Origin: Pseudomonas sp. FP453
GTDB lineage: Bacteria > Pseudomonadota > Gammaproteobacteria > Pseudomonadales > Pseudomonadaceae
Length of the DNA stretch: 64,000 bases
Reading direction: 5' to 3'
Assembly (NCBI RefSeq): GCF_030687495.1
Contig: NZ_CP117435.1
Location: 2,298,501 to 2,362,500, forward strand
Shown: piece after piece, positions 1 to 10,016 of the stretch
Layout of the letters: every line of letters begins with the position of its first letter
Numbering within the stretch: position 1 is the first letter of the stretch
Notes under the pieces: model-generated
Told to the model about the DNA's origin: nothing
Database searches by the model: none
What the model saw: only the letters and a program-made list of their open reading frames with translations
Translations under genes and position numbers: made by a program

Positions 1-1432
1 GACCGGCCACGTCCAGGAACCATTTGTCGGTCAGGTCAAAACCCAAATCCAGGTAGCCGGCGACGTTGTTGCGGATCAGGCTGACTTCATCTTCCGGGCG
101 AATCGTCACCGCCGCCTGCGCGCCCGACGCGGCGGGGTAGGTGCCGGTGATATAGGCCTCGCGGTCACCGGCGAAGGTGCTGAAATGCTCCCAGCGATGT
201 TCCAGGCCGGCCGACACCTGCACCGGCGTGGTCAGGTTGAACAGGCTGTCGTAGCGGCGGGTGAAGTCGAGGTTGTTGACCCACTGTTCAAAACGAAAGG
301 TCGCCAGGTTGTCGAACTTGGTCGGCGACGCGGTGCCCAGGGACGGGTTGATATTCAGGTCGCTGGAGTGGTGCACGTTGTTGCGCCCGTAGGTGGTGCT
401 CAGGTCCCAGTTCCACTCGGCCAACTCGCCCTTGCCGCCAAACAGCAACTGGTAGTCGCGGTCCTTGATGTTGTTCAGCGGGAAGTAACCGTCGGGGAAC
501 ACCTCGGGCACGGCGGCGGTGCCGGTGGGCAGGCGGAAATAGTTGGCGGCTTCGGCATCCCGTTCGCCGTAGGTGGAGAACGAGTACAGCGTGAGGTTTT
601 CCAGCGGCAGTTCGGCGTTGTAGGCGAGGTTGAAGGCCTTGAGGTCGGGGTCGCCGTTCTTGATCGCCACGCGGTCCCAGGCCGCTTCCTTGGCCGGGTC
701 GTTGAAGGCCTTGACGCTGCTGTCGGCCTTGTCGTTCCACGACGCATTGCCGCGTTTGCGCGCATCGGCGGAGAGGTGGAAAAAGCCGCCCTGGCCCAGC
801 TCGAAGCCTTGGTCGCCAGCCACCTTGATCGTCTCGCCTTCGCCTGAAAACAGCTGGCCGTAGCTGGTTTCCAGATGGCCGCCGCTCTTGGTGTTTTTCA
901 GGATGATGTTGATCACGCCCGCCACCGCATCCGAGCCGTACTGCGCGGCGGCGCTGTCCTTGAGCACTTCGATATGGTCTACGGCGCTGACCGGGATCAG
1001 GTCGATGTCCACCGCATTGGCGCCGCTGTTGTCGATGGACCCGCGCTGGCCGGTGGCGCCGTTGTGCCGGCGTTTGCCGTTGACCAGCACCAGGGTGTAC
1101 GCCGGGCCCAGGCTGCGGTTGCTCAAGGGCCGCGTCACCGAGTTGTAGCCGGCGATATTGGTGCCGAAGTTGAACGACGGCAGCAACTTGGCAATCGCCT
1201 CGGACAACTCCGCGCGGCCGGTCTTGAGCAACTGGTCGCTGTTGATCACGTCAATCGGCGCCGGGCTGTCGGCCACGGTGCGCTCCTGGCCGCGCAGGCC
1301 GGTGGAGATCACGGTCACGGTGTCGAGCTTGGCGTCATCGGCAAACGACGGCGCGGCCGCCAAGAGCAGGGAACTGGTCAGCAAGGACAGGTGGAACTTC
1401 TTCAGCGGTAGGGCGCAGGTGATATCGGGCAT
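1..1432 (-). CDS. TonB-dependent receptor, 3' part cut by window edge
   Basis: Outer-membrane TonB-dependent receptor; 477 codons are visible before the left window edge removes most of the beta-barrel. The ATG at 1432 opens a frame with a signal peptide (cleavage likely after Ala31, PSFA|DD). The plug domain follows: a TonB-box-like LDTVTVIS near residues 36-43, NGKRRH at 118-123 and [18 protein letters not shown] at 159-176. The barrel begins after about residue 190. The ligand cannot be told from sequence. It is divergent from the receptor at 1832, with an AT-rich spacer between them. The family assignment is secure; substrate class (siderophore or other) is open. Confidence 0.9.
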   Translation of the reverse strand, partial: MPDITCALPLKKFHLSLLTSSLLLAAAPSFADDAKLDTVTVISTGLRGQERTVADSPAPIDVINSDQLLKTGRAELSEAIAKLLPSFNFGTNIAGYNSVTRPLSNRSLGPAYTLVLVNGKRRHNGATGQRGSIDNSGANAVDIDLIPVSAVDHIEVLKDSAAAQYGSDAVAGVINIILKNTKSGGHLETSYGQLFSGEGETIKVAGDQGFELGQGGFFHLSADARKRGNASWNDKADSSVKAFNDPAKEAAWDRVAIKNGDPDLKAFNLAYNAELPLENLTLYSFSTYGERDAEAANYFRLPTGTAAVPEVFPDGYFPLNNIKDRDYQLLFGGKGELAEWNWDLSTTYGRNNVHHSSDLNINPSLGTASPTKFDNLATFRFEQWVNNLDFTRRYDSLFNLTTPVQVSAGLEHRWEHFSTFAGDREAYITGTYPAASGAQAAVTIRPEDEVSLIRNNVAGYLDLGFDLTDKWFLDVAG

Positions 1433-1822
1433 GTCAGCAATAGTCCATTGATTCTGGTACTGGCCCGTGGCGTGGGTACAGCGTCGAAAGCGAGGTAGGG
1501 GAAACGATTAAGGTGGGGTTGAACTGAATTTATTACTATAAAAAACCTGAGTGAAATTCTTTTTTCGAATAAGCTAATTATTAAATATTGTTATTTAGAT
1601 AATTTATAAAATTATTAATTTTCATGATCGTTCCAGCACTCGGCGTGGGAACGATCAAATCGAAGTGGTGTGTGTTGAGTCGGATACATTTGACGGGTTA
1701 CGTCGCGAATGAGATGGATTATCAATTCTGTTTATTTCGGCATTTTTATCGCATAAACTCCGCCCCGCTGGCGTCTGGCCACCTTTCGCCTGCAGCAAAA
1801 ACAATAACTATCTGGCGTAGGG
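1433..1822. other. AT-rich divergent intergenic region
   Basis: This 390-base spacer separates two divergent TonB receptors. Bases 1500-1625 are strikingly AT-rich against the GC-rich surroundings, as expected for overlapping promoters. A stretch at about 1598-1616 is rich in GATAAT/ATTATTA and could be a degenerate Fur site, but the match is weak. A small inverted repeat follows at 1626-1656. No gene is seen in it. Confidence 0.5.
1626..1656. repeat. Small inverted repeat (GATCGTTCC...GGAACGATC)
   Basis: Perfect 9-base arms GATCGTTCC and GGAACGATC flank a 13-base GC-rich loop. The same arms bound the larger repeat at 14566-14677, so this is a short member of a dispersed palindromic family distinct from the GTGGGAGC-type REPs. 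Confidence 0.6.
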
Positions 1823-1831
1823 GTGCAGGGC

Positions 1832-3889
1832 GTGAATGTCAAAAAAACTACAATCGCGATGGCCGTAGGGTCCATGGCGTGCCTGGCGAACGGCGCCTGG
1901 GCGGCTGAGAGCAACAGCCTGGAAATCGCGCCGATCACCGTCAGCGGCGAAAAAATCAACCGCACCCTGGAACAGACCCAGTCCAGCGTGGTGGTGGTGA
2001 CCGAACAGCAACTGCGCGACAAGGCCGACCACAGCCTGGTCGACGTCTTCGCCCGTACGCCCGGTGTGTACAGCCAGGCCGGCAATGAAAACTGGGGGAT
2101 TCGCGGCGTGCCGGTGTCCGGTTTCGACGACCAGGGCCCGGCGACCCTCAATGGCGCGGTGTCGGTGTATGTCGATGGCGCCGTCCAGCCCAACCGTACC
2201 CTCACGCTGACGCCGACCGGCTTGTGGGATGTGGAGCAGGTCGAAGTGTTCCTCGGCCCGCAGTCCACCACCCAGGGCCGCAACTCCCTGGCCGGCGCCG
2301 TGGTGATCCAGACCCGCAACCCGACGTTCCAACCGACGTTTTCGGCGCAAACCAACGTCGGCAACTACGGTGAAAAAGGCGCGGCCGTGGCCGGTGGCGG
2401 GTCCATTGTCGACGACAAGATCGCCGGGCGTATCGCCCTGGACTATCAGGACGGCGACGGCTACATCGACAACATCGCCCTGGGCAAGGACGCCAACCCC
2501 CATCGCACCAGCAATGCGCGCGGCAAATTGCTGATCGTGCCCACCGACGACCTCGATGTGCTGCTGACTTACGCCCACAACGAGCACCGCCAGGGCGACA
2601 ACTCGGTGATGCGCAACAAGGACAAGGTGCGTTACTACAAGATTTCGTCCGACACCCAGGCCTACGACAACCTGATCCAGGACACCGTCAGCGCCAAGCT
2701 CGACTACCGCCTCGACGAGCACTGGTCGCTGACCAGCCTCACCGCCAACACCGCCTCCGACTACAACAACCGCCTGGACTTCGACCAGAACGCCGTCGAC
2801 AACGAAGTGATCCGCCGGCGCCAGGATGGCAACCTGTTCAGTCAGGAACTGCGCCTCAACTACAGCTCGGACACGGTGAAGAGTTTTGTCGGCGCCTACT
2901 ACGGCCACAACACCAACAACTTCCATGATCAGCTGTTGTTCGATGGCGATTTGGCGGCCACCGTCAAAGGCGCCACCACCATCGAAAACAAGGCATTGTT
3001 TGGCGAAGTCGACTGGACCTTCGCCCCGCGCTGGACCCTGATCACCGGCCTGCGCTACGACCGCGAGAGCAACGACACCAATATCAAGCAGGACGACTTG
3101 TCCGACGCAGGCAAGGTCAACAAATCCTTCGCGGCCTTGTTGCCCAAAGTGGGCCTCAACTACGAACTCGCCGCCGGCCAGTACCTCGGTTTCATGGTGC
3201 AGAAGGGCTATCGCGGCGGCGGCGTCAACGTGCGTTCCGGCAGTGGCCACGAGGCCTATGACCCGGAATACACCACCAACTATGAGCTGTCGTATCGCGG
3301 TTCTTTCTTCGACGACACGCTGCGCGCCCGCGCCAACCTCTACTACACCGACTGGAAAGACCAACAGGTCAGCGTGCGTCAGGCCAACACCAATATCATC
3401 AACGTGTACAACGCCGGTCGCAGCGACATCAAGGGCCTGGAAGTGTTCGTCGAAAAAGACCTCAGCGAACAGCTGACCCTGACCCTCGGCGGCGCGATCA
3501 CCGACAGCCAGTACAAGGACTTCGTCACCGACCGTGGCCAGGACCGCAGTGGCGAAGCCTTCCTGTATGCGCCGAAGTACAAGGGGTCGGTGGGCGCCCT
3601 CTACCGCGTCAACGAACGCCTGACGCTGAACACCGACGTCACCTATCAGAGCAGTGCGCCGTCGGCGTATGAATTCAACGCGGCCGGCAAGGTCACGGGC
3701 GAGCGTCGCAGCGACAACTATGTGCTGGCCAACTTCAGCGGCGAGTACAAGGTCACCCAGAATGTGGCGGTGTCGGGGTTTGTGAAAAATGCCTTCGACA
3801 AGCAGTACGTTACCAACAACCGCGACGACGAAATCATCGACGCTGGAGCGCCGCGTACCTTTGGTATGGCGGTGCGGTACGACATGTAA
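1832..3889 (+). CDS. TonB-dependent siderophore receptor (FyuA-like size)
   Basis: Full-length TonB-dependent receptor of about 685 residues. The likely start is the GTG at 1832, which has AGGGG eight bases upstream; an in-frame GTG at 1823 has no spaced ribosome-binding site. The signal peptide is cleaved near ANGAWAAE. The plug shows ITVSGEKINRT, LVDVFARTPGVYSQ, a WGIRGVPVSG motif and VEVFLGPQSTTQGRNSLAGAV. The protein ends in a barrel strand with terminal aromatic-rich context (FGMAVRYDM). Length and plug layout resemble yersiniabactin/pesticin-type FyuA receptors, but the ligand is inferred only weakly. It stands alone, followed by a REP pair. Confidence 0.88.
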   Translation: MNVKKTTIAMAVGSMACLANGAWAAESNSLEIAPITVSGEKINRTLEQTQSSVVVVTEQQLRDKADHSLVDVFARTPGVYSQAGNENWGIRGVPVSGFDDQGPATLNGAVSVYVDGAVQPNRTLTLTPTGLWDVEQVEVFLGPQSTTQGRNSLAGAVVIQTRNPTFQPTFSAQTNVGNYGEKGAAVAGGGSIVDDKIAGRIALDYQDGDGYIDNIALGKDANPHRTSNARGKLLIVPTDDLDVLLTYAHNEHRQGDNSVMRNKDKVRYYKISSDTQAYDNLIQDTVSAKLDYRLDEHWSLTSLTANTASDYNNRLDFDQNAVDNEVIRRRQDGNLFSQELRLNYSSDTVKSFVGAYYGHNTNNFHDQLLFDGDLAATVKGATTIENKALFGEVDWTFAPRWTLITGLRYDRESNDTNIKQDDLSDAGKVNKSFAALLPKVGLNYELAAGQYLGFMVQKGYRGGGVNVRSGSGHEAYDPEYTTNYELSYRGSFFDDTLRARANLYYTDWKDQQVSVRQANTNIINVYNAGRSDIKGLEVFVEKDLSEQLTLTLGGAITDSQYKDFVTDRGQDRSGEAFLYAPKYKGSVGALYRVNERLTLNTDVTYQSSAPSAYEFNAAGKVTGERRSDNYVLANFSGEYKVTQNVAVSGFVKNAFDKQYVTNNRDDEIIDAGAPRTFGMAVRYDM

Positions 3890-3933
3890 GCCGAACCCTG
3901 GTATTCCCCGGTTTCAATGTGGAACCGGGCTTA

Positions 3934-4022
3934 TGTGGGAGCTGGCTTGCCGGCGATAGCGGTCGGTCAGTTACAGGTGTGTTGTCTGATCCGCCGCCAT
4001 CGCAGGCAAGCCAGCTCCCACA
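3934..4022. repeat. REP pair (REPIN) after the receptor gene
   Basis: Two inverted REP sequences (TGTGGGAGCTGGCTTGCC... and ...GGCAAGCCAGCTCCCACA) separated by a short variable centre. It lies between convergent genes, the usual position of Pseudomonas REPINs. Confidence 0.85.
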
Positions 4023-4033
4023 GTTGAATCGAT

Positions 4034-5383
4034 TCACGCCTGGGCAATCCACACCGAAACACACAACCCACGCTGTGCCACCGGGTCGCTAAACCCCAGC
4101 TCCACCCGCGTCCCCGTGCGCTCGGCAATGGCCTTGACGATCGACAGCCCCAGCCCGGAACCCGCTTCATCCGTACCCAGGCTGCGATAGAACGGGTCGA
4201 ACACCCGCGCCTGTTCCGCCACGGCAATCCCAGGCCCCGAATCCTTGATTTGCAGCCGCACCGCGCCCGCCATCACCGCCACCGACAGATCGATGCGCCC
4301 GCCCTCCGGGGTATAGCGGATGGCGTTATCCACCAGGTTCTTCACCAGGGTGAACAGGTCCATTTCGTTGAAGCGCACCTGCACGTCCTGCGGGCTATCG
4401 ACGCCGATATCGATGCCCTTGCGCTCGGCCAGTGGCAGTAAATCCTCCAGCACCTGGCGATACACCTCATGCACCGAAAGCCCGCTTTGCACACGCTCCG
4501 AGGTGGCTTGCGCCGTCGCCAGGCTCAACAGCTGGTCGATCAGCTTGCGCCCGCGTTCGATGCCCCGGGACAACGGCACAAAACGCTCGCGGGCCTGGGG
4601 CGACAGGTCCGCGCCGGCCAGCCGGTCGGCCTGCAAGGCCAGCGCGGTCATCGGCGAGCGCAGCTCGTGGGCGGCGTCGGCGACAAAGCGCCGCTGGGCG
4701 TCCATCGACTGGCCGACCCGGGCCAGCAGGCGGTTGATCGCCACCACAAACGGGCGCACTTCGGTGGGCAGGTGTTGCTCGTCAATCGGGTGCAGTTCGT
4801 GCTCGGCACGCCGGTCGATCTGCGCCGCCAGGACGCCAATCGGGCGGAACAGCTTGCGCACCAGATCGCCGACCACCAGCAACAGCACTGGAAACAGGAT
4901 CAGGAACGGCAACAGGCTGCGCCACGCGCTTTCGCGGGCGTCCTTGTCCCGGGCCGCCGACTCCTGGGCCACGGCAATGCGCTCGCCGTGGGCGGTGGTG
5001 CGCACGAGCACGCGGAAGGCTTCGCCCGCCACCTCGACTGTGGAAAGGCCGTCGGCCAGGCTGGCGGGGAAGGGCAGCGGCAGGGCTTCATCGTTGCTGC
5101 CCGTGGCGTGCGCGCCATCACCGAGGTGCTGGATGATCAAGCGGGTTTCTTCATCGTCGCCGTCGATGGCCATGCCCTGCGGGTACTGCAAGGTCATCTG
5201 CTGGCGGTCGTACAGCATGGCCACCTGCCGCAAGGTCTCGTCCTGCTGTTCATGGGCCTCTTCAAAGGCCGAGACAAACGCAAACACGCCTGCCAGCAGC
5301 GCCACCAACAGAATCGCCAGGGACAGCGTCACCGACAGGCGCAGTTGCACCGATTCACTCAAACGCCTTTTGAAACCATCCAT
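4034..5383 (-). CDS. Sensor histidine kinase (QseC/TctE-like)
   Basis: Inner-membrane histidine kinase of 449 residues. The layout is: TM1 about 17-40, periplasmic sensor about 41-155, TM2 about 157-175, HAMP-like linker, then the catalytic core. His239 lies in DAAHELRSPMTALAL, the N box is NLVDNAIRYTPEGG and the G boxes are DSGPGI and GSGLGLSIVKAI. The start overlaps the end of the response-regulator gene by 25 bases, so the pair is translationally coupled. The same transcript probably begins at the membrane-protein gene at 7310. The periplasmic sensor is not recognisable, so the stimulus is unknown. Confidence 0.93.
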   Translation of the reverse strand: MDGFKRRLSESVQLRLSVTLSLAILLVALLAGVFAFVSAFEEAHEQQDETLRQVAMLYDRQQMTLQYPQGMAIDGDDEETRLIIQHLGDGAHATGSNDEALPLPFPASLADGLSTVEVAGEAFRVLVRTTAHGERIAVAQESAARDKDARESAWRSLLPFLILFPVLLLVVGDLVRKLFRPIGVLAAQIDRRAEHELHPIDEQHLPTEVRPFVVAINRLLARVGQSMDAQRRFVADAAHELRSPMTALALQADRLAGADLSPQARERFVPLSRGIERGRKLIDQLLSLATAQATSERVQSGLSVHEVYRQVLEDLLPLAERKGIDIGVDSPQDVQVRFNEMDLFTLVKNLVDNAIRYTPEGGRIDLSVAVMAGAVRLQIKDSGPGIAVAEQARVFDPFYRSLGTDEAGSGLGLSIVKAIAERTGTRVELGFSDPVAQRGLCVSVWIAQA

Positions 5384-6024
5384 CCCATGCCCCTGACGTT
5401 CTTGATCACATGAGTGCCCAACTTGCGCCGCAAGGCGTGAATCAGGAACTCGATGGCGTTGCTTTCCACTTCGTTGCCCCAGCCATACAGGCGGTCTTCC
5501 AATTCACTGCGCGACAGAATCGCCCCCGGGCGAATCAACAGGGCCTGCAACAACGCGAATTCTCGGCTGGACAGCGCCACGCCGGGTTGCCCGTCGAGGG
5601 TGGCCTGCTTCGACAGCAGGTCCAGCGTCACCACGCCATTGCCCAGCACCGACTGCGCGCTGCCGCCTTTGCGGCGCAAAACGGCGCGGATGCGTGCGAG
5701 CAGTTCGGGGATGTCGAAGGGTTTGAGCAGGTAGTCATCGGCGCCGCCATCCAGGCCGCGCAGGCGGTCGTCGAGGCTGTCGCGGGCGGTGATGATCAGC
5801 AGCGGCACGGGGTTGTTGCGCGCGCGGATCGTGTCCAGCACATCGAGGCCGTCCTTGCCGGGCAGGCCGAGGTCCAGCAGCACCAGGTCGTAGGGATGGG
5901 TGTCGAGGGCAGCCAGGCCGGTGAGGCCGTTCTTCACCCAGTCGGCGGCATAGCTCGCATCGCTGAGGGCGCGCTGGATCGCGTCGCCAATCATGGGGTC
6001 GTCTTCGACCAGCAATATGCGCAT
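5359..6024 (-). CDS. OmpR-family response regulator
   Basis: Two-component response regulator of 221 residues and partner of the kinase that follows. The receiver domain starts MRILLVEDDP, with the predicted phospho-acceptor Asp51 in DLVLLDLGLPGKDG. A winged-helix DNA-binding domain (about 125-220) ends with the family motif VRGMGW. The ATG at 6024 is chosen because it starts exactly at the canonical receiver beginning and has GGAG six bases upstream; the longer frame to 6084 would add an implausible tail. The gene follows the small lipoprotein gene by 75 bases. The regulon is unknown, but the neighbouring membrane protein and lipoprotein are obvious candidates. Confidence 0.94.
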   Translation of the reverse strand: MRILLVEDDPMIGDAIQRALSDASYAADWVKNGLTGLAALDTHPYDLVLLDLGLPGKDGLDVLDTIRARNNPVPLLIITARDSLDDRLRGLDGGADDYLLKPFDIPELLARIRAVLRRKGGSAQSVLGNGVVTLDLLSKQATLDGQPGVALSSREFALLQALLIRPGAILSRSELEDRLYGWGNEVESNAIEFLIHALRRKLGTHVIKNVRGMGWMVSKGV

Positions 6025-6099
6025 CGCGCTCTCCGCTGAAATAGCCAACGCGGCGAGGTGATCGCCGCGTGTGTAGTGAAGCATCTGCGGCGCCAGGCG

Positions 6100-6522
6100 T
6101 CAGCCTTTCATCGCGTCGAAGGCCTTGAGCAGGTCATCCATCGAGGCCTTGCAGTCGGCCCTGTTGGGGTTGCCGTCACGCAACGCCGAGAGCGCGCGGT
6201 CGATGGCCTTGTCCAGTACGTGCCAGTCGTTGGCGGCACGCGGCTTGATCCCGGCTTCGGCGGCGTCCCAGCTGCTTTCCAGGTCCTTGATGCGGGCTTT
6301 GGCGCCCGCCAGGTCGTTATTGGCGACGAGGGCGGAGACGTCCACGGCAATGTTGCGGAACTCCGACAGGTCGCCCAGCTTTGACGCCTGGCGTTGGCTG
6401 GTGGAAGGGCTGGTGGCGCTCGCCGGTTTGTCGGCCGGTTTCGAGCAGCCGGTGGCGATGCTCAGCAGGGCAATGGCGCCGGCGATGGCCGCGCGGCGAA
6501 TCAGGTTTTGCACAGGGCGCAT
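6100..6522 (-). CDS. Small predicted lipoprotein of unknown function
   Basis: Predicted 140-residue lipoprotein. The signal segment is followed by a lipobox ending IATGC (Cys26), then a Ser/Thr/Pro/Ala linker and a helical domain rich in paired Asp/Lys/Trp positions ([20 protein letters not shown]). I do not recognise a named family, although helical periplasmic histidine-kinase-associated domains have this look. The start at 6522 has AAGGAA upstream; an ATG at 6549 would overlap the preceding gene. It sits between the DUF347 gene and the two-component genes, so it may modulate that sensor; this is an inference. Confidence 0.75.
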   Translation of the reverse strand: MRPVQNLIRRAAIAGAIALLSIATGCSKPADKPASATSPSTSQRQASKLGDLSEFRNIAVDVSALVANNDLAGAKARIKDLESSWDAAEAGIKPRAANDWHVLDKAIDRALSALRDGNPNRADCKASMDDLLKAFDAMKG

Positions 6523-6545
6523 AAGGTTTTCCTTGAGATGAGTCG

Positions 6546-7310
6546 TCATTGGGTAATGGTTTGGCGATTGCCGACACTGAGTTGCGCGACGGCCACCAGC
6601 AGCACGATCACGCAGAGGAAGATCGCGCTGGTCCAGTTGGCGCCCATGCCCAGGCCGCCGTAGGTCTTGGCTTGGGTCAGCAGGTCGCCAAGGGATGCGC
6701 CGAAGGGTCGGGTGAGGATGTAGGCGATCCAGAACGTCAACACCGGGTTGGCCCCCAGGCGCCAGGCCAGCAGGGCGACGCCGATCAGACCGGCAAAAAT
6801 CATCGCGCCCACGGTGAAGCCCAGGCCCAGCGCTTCGGTGGCCAGGTCGCCGGCGGCGGTGCCGAGGGCAAAGGTGCAGAGCACCGTGGTCCAGTAGAAC
6901 CACTCACGGCGCGGGGTCACGATGGCGCGGATCGACAGGCTGCGTTCAGTGCGGTACCAGACCATAAAGTTGAGGGCCAGCAGCACCGAGAAAATCGCCG
7001 TGCTGGTGTAGAGGCTGACGTCGAGTTTGTCGGTGAGGATGTCGGTGATTTGCGTACCGACGATGCTCACCAACACCACGGTCAACCAGTAGATCCACGG
7101 CGTATAGGCCTTGGTGCGCAGTTGGCCGAACAACGCCACGGCCAGCAGCGCGGCCATGCCGAGGCTGGTCCAGCCGGCGCCGAAGCCGGCCTCCACGGCG
7201 AGGTAGTCCGCGCCGGTCTCGCCCACGGTGGTGGACAGGATCTTGATCACCCAGAAGGCCAGCGTGACCTCGGGTACTTTGTTCAGCCAACGGGCTGCTG
7301 TGGCATTCAT
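6546..7310 (-). CDS. DUF347-repeat (COG4705-like) membrane protein
   Basis: Integral membrane protein of 254 residues built from four repeats. Each pairs an aromatic-start helix with a Gly...Asp signature: [54 protein letters not shown] and [18 protein letters not shown]. This four-fold pattern is that of DUF347/COG4705 proteins, whose function is not established to my knowledge. The repeated acidic residues inside membrane helices suggest an ion or proton pathway; that is inference. It is the first gene of the apparent operon that continues with the lipoprotein (24-base gap), response regulator and kinase. Confidence 0.85.
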   Translation of the reverse strand: MNATAARWLNKVPEVTLAFWVIKILSTTVGETGADYLAVEAGFGAGWTSLGMAALLAVALFGQLRTKAYTPWIYWLTVVLVSIVGTQITDILTDKLDVSLYTSTAIFSVLLALNFMVWYRTERSLSIRAIVTPRREWFYWTTVLCTFALGTAAGDLATEALGLGFTVGAMIFAGLIGVALLAWRLGANPVLTFWIAYILTRPFGASLGDLLTQAKTYGGLGMGANWTSAIFLCVIVLLVAVAQLSVGNRQTITQ

Positions 7311-7371
7311 CGGGCTTACCCCTCCTTGACCGCGCTGTGGTTGGCGCAGGAGAGAAGGTACGGCACGACAC

Positions 7372-8427
7372 TTAGCCGGGACTGAGGGCGCGGCTTTTAT
7401 TCAGGATATGCGCCAGGCCGAGGGTGGTCAGGTGCACCACGCTGCCCATCGGCGGCGCTTGCAGGCCGGAGCTGCGCACCAGGATCGCGTGGCCGTTGGC
7501 GTGCAGCTTGACGGTCAGCGTGCAGGTATTGCCGCCGAACTCGCGCTCGGTGACTACGCCTGGGCAGCCGGTAAGGTCGCTGGTGCTCAGTTGCAATTGT
7601 TCCGGGCGCAGCATGATGCGGGTGGCGTCGTGGTCGAGCTTGCTGTCCACCGCCACGCGCCCCAGGTCGCAGTGCGCCCAACCGGCTTCGACGCGGGCGG
7701 GCATGACCACGGCCTCGCCGAGAAACAACGCGGTCTGTTCGTCCACCGGGTATTGGTACAGGTCCATCGGATGGCCCGACTGCACCAGCCGGCCCTGGCG
7801 CATCACCGCCAACTGATCGGCGAACGACAGTGCTTCGCTTTGATCGTGGGTCACCAGGATGGTGGTAATGCCCGCGTCGCTGAGCAACCGCGCAACCATC
7901 TTGCGCATCGCCGAACGCAGCCCGGTATCCAGGGCGGAAAACGGTTCATCCAGCAACATCAGCCGTGGCTGTTGCGCCAGGGCGCGGGCCAGCGCCACGC
8001 GTTGCTGCTGGCCGCCGGAGAGTTCGTGGGGCCAGCGCCGCGCCATGTTGGCGTCGAGGGCCACACTGTCCATCAACTCGGCGATGCGTGCGCGGCGCGC
8101 CTCGCCCTGGCTCGCCAGGCCAAAGCCGATATTGTCGGCCACGGTCATGTGCGGAAACAGCGCGCCATCTTGCGGCACGTAGCCGATCTGGCGTTGGTGG
8201 GCGGGCACGGCGTGGGTGTTGTCCACCAGGGTCTGGCCGTTCAGCGTGAGGCTGCCGGTATCGGGAAATTCAAAGCCGGCGATCATCCGCAGCAAGGTGG
8301 TCTTGCCCGAGCCGGACGGCCCGACGATCACCGTGCGGCTGCCGGTGGGCACCGACAAGCTGACGTCCGCCAGGGCGCGCTGGGCGCCGAAGGATTTGCA
8401 GAGTGCGTTCAGTTCGAGGGCGTTCAT
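7372..8427 (-). CDS. Iron(III) ABC transporter ATP-binding protein (FbpC-like)
   Basis: ATPase subunit of 351 residues energising ferric iron import. Walker A is GPSGSGKTT, the signature is [15 protein letters not shown] and Walker B is [12 protein letters not shown], followed by the H-loop [11 protein letters not shown]-terminal TOBE-like domain (about 265-350) is present, as in FbpC and PotA/MalK-type ATPases. The ATG at 8427 overlaps the permease stop by four bases (ATGA), indicating coupling. With the permease and binding protein upstream it completes an FbpABC-type importer. Confidence 0.92.
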   Translation of the reverse strand: MNALELNALCKSFGAQRALADVSLSVPTGSRTVIVGPSGSGKTTLLRMIAGFEFPDTGSLTLNGQTLVDNTHAVPAHQRQIGYVPQDGALFPHMTVADNIGFGLASQGEARRARIAELMDSVALDANMARRWPHELSGGQQQRVALARALAQQPRLMLLDEPFSALDTGLRSAMRKMVARLLSDAGITTILVTHDQSEALSFADQLAVMRQGRLVQSGHPMDLYQYPVDEQTALFLGEAVVMPARVEAGWAHCDLGRVAVDSKLDHDATRIMLRPEQLQLSTSDLTGCPGVVTEREFGGNTCTLTVKLHANGHAILVRSSGLQAPPMGSVVHLTTLGLAHILNKSRALSPG

Positions 8428-10016
8428 CGGCCTGCCGTGCGTTTGGATTGGTGGTAGAGAAGGCCGGTCAACGGCAGTGACAGCAGGATCATGATGAGCG
8501 CGTAGGGCGCGGCGGCGGCGTAGTCGATCTCGCTGGTCATCGCCCAGAACCCGGTGGCCAGGGTGCGCGTGCCGTTGGGCGCCAGCAGCAGGGTGGCGGT
8601 CAACTCGTTGGTGATCGCCAGGAACACCAGCGCCGCCCCCGCTGCGGCAGACGGCGCGGCCAGGCGCATGGTAATCAGCCATAACGCACGGCCCGGCGAA
8701 CGGCCGAGGCTGCGCGCCATGTTTTCCAGCTCCACTGGCGCCTGGGCGATGCCGGCGCGCAGGCTCACCAGCGCGCGGGGCAGGAACATCAGCAGGTAAG
8801 CGAGCAGCACGGTGAGGGTGGTCTGGTAGATCGGCCGGGCGAAGTGGATGGTCACCGTGACCAGGGCCAGCGCCACGACAATGCCGGGCAACGAGCTGGT
8901 GATGTAGTTGCAGCCTTCGAGGATGCGCTGCAAACGCCCCGGCGCGCGGATCGACAACCAGGCAATCGGCACCGCCGCGCAGGTGGTCAACAGCGCGCCG
9001 GCAATGCCCAGTTGCACGGTTTGCTGCAACGCCGGCAACAGCTCGCCGAACTGCCAGACTTCGCTGCCACCGGCGATCAGCCATTTGCCCAGCGTGACCA
9101 GCGGCACGCCGAGGGCCAGCGCGCAGGTCGCGGCTTGCAGGCAGAGGGCGAGCAGGGTGGTGCCGGTGTCCAGTTCGACGACGCGTTGCTCACGGGCGCT
9201 GCCGGAACCGACTCGCGCATAACGCGCATGGCCGCGTGCGGCGGATTCGACGGTGAGCATCGCCAGGCAACACAGGGCCAATACCGCCGCAAGCATATTC
9301 GCCGCCGGGCCGTTAAAGGTGGACTTGAATTGGTCGAAGATCGCCGTGGTGAACGTATCAAAACGGATCATCGCGTACAGGCCGTATTCGGCCAGCAAAT
9401 GCAGGCCCACCAGCAGCGCGCCGCCGCAGATCGCCAGGCGCAGTTGCGGCAACACCACCCGGAAAAACACCGCCCAGGGCTTGAGGCCCAGGGACTCGGC
9501 CACGTCTTCAATCGCCGGGTCCAGCCGACGCAAGGTCGCCGCCACCGGCAGGTAAAGAAAGGGGAAATAGGCAATCACCGACACCAACACCCCGGCCGGC
9601 AAGCCATGGATCGACGGCACCAAACTGACCCACGCATAACTGTGCACAAACGCCGGCACCGCCAGTGGCGCCACCGCCAACAACGACCACACGCGGCGGC
9701 CCGGCAGGTTGCTGCGTTCGGTCAGCCAGGCCAGGGCCACCCCCAGCGCAATGCACAAGGGCAGGGTGAGCAGCACCAGCAGCACGGTGTTGACCAGCAA
9801 TTCGCCGACGCGCGGGCGCCACACCAAGGCTTCGATCTGTGCCCAGCCGATCTGCCAGGACACGCCGATCACAAAGGCAATCGGCAGCAGCGCCAACAAC
9901 GAAACCAACACCGACAGGCTGGTGACCCACGTGCCGCCACGGCCCCTGAACAGGCCGTGGCGGCGTCTACGCGGCGCCGGGTGGGCGACGCCTTGGAGTG
10001 ACGTTTCAGGCAACAA
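8424..10016 (-). CDS. Iron(III) ABC transporter permease (FbpB-like)
   Basis: Fused permease of 530 residues with two homologous halves of about six membrane spans each. Each half carries an EAA-type coupling loop ([22 protein letters not shown] and [20 protein letters not shown], the second truncated here). This two-in-one layout is characteristic of FbpB/SfuB permeases. The only in-frame start near the preceding gene is a TTG at 10016, directly after the binding-protein stop; the ribosome-binding site is poor, so the exact start is uncertain and translation is probably coupled. The arginine/histidine-rich first 25 residues are likely cytoplasmic. Confidence 0.9.
   Translation of the reverse strand: MLPETSLQGVAHPAPRRRRHGLFRGRGGTWVTSLSVLVSLLALLPIAFVIGVSWQIGWAQIEALVWRPRVGELLVNTVLLVLLTLPLCIALGVALAWLTERSNLPGRRVWSLLAVAPLAVPAFVHSYAWVSLVPSIHGLPAGVLVSVIAYFPFLYLPVAATLRRLDPAIEDVAESLGLKPWAVFFRVVLPQLRLAICGGALLVGLHLLAEYGLYAMIRFDTFTTAIFDQFKSTFNGPAANMLAAVLALCCLAMLTVESAARGHARYARVGSGSAREQRVVELDTGTTLLALCLQAATCALALGVPLVTLGKWLIAGGSEVWQFGELLPALQQTVQLGIAGALLTTCAAVPIAWLSIRAPGRLQRILEGCNYITSSLPGIVVALALVTVTIHFARPIYQTTLTVLLAYLLMFLPRALVSLRAGIAQAPVELENMARSLGRSPGRALWLITMRLAAPSAAAGAALVFLAITNELTATLLLAPNGTRTLATGFWAMTSEIDYAAAAPYALIMILLSLPLTGLLYHQSKRTAGR

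Noticed and set aside
1598..1616. AT-rich stretch as a Fur box for the first two receptors
   Set aside because: The match arises easily in AT-rich sequence and lacks clear symmetry; mentioned only in the spacer note.
1808..3364. Frame of 518 codons antisense to the TonB receptor
   Set aside because: The plus-strand receptor is unambiguous; this frame has only low-complexity Val/Gly composition. Frames at 28190-29797, 56974-58800 and 60635-62509 were dropped for the same reason.
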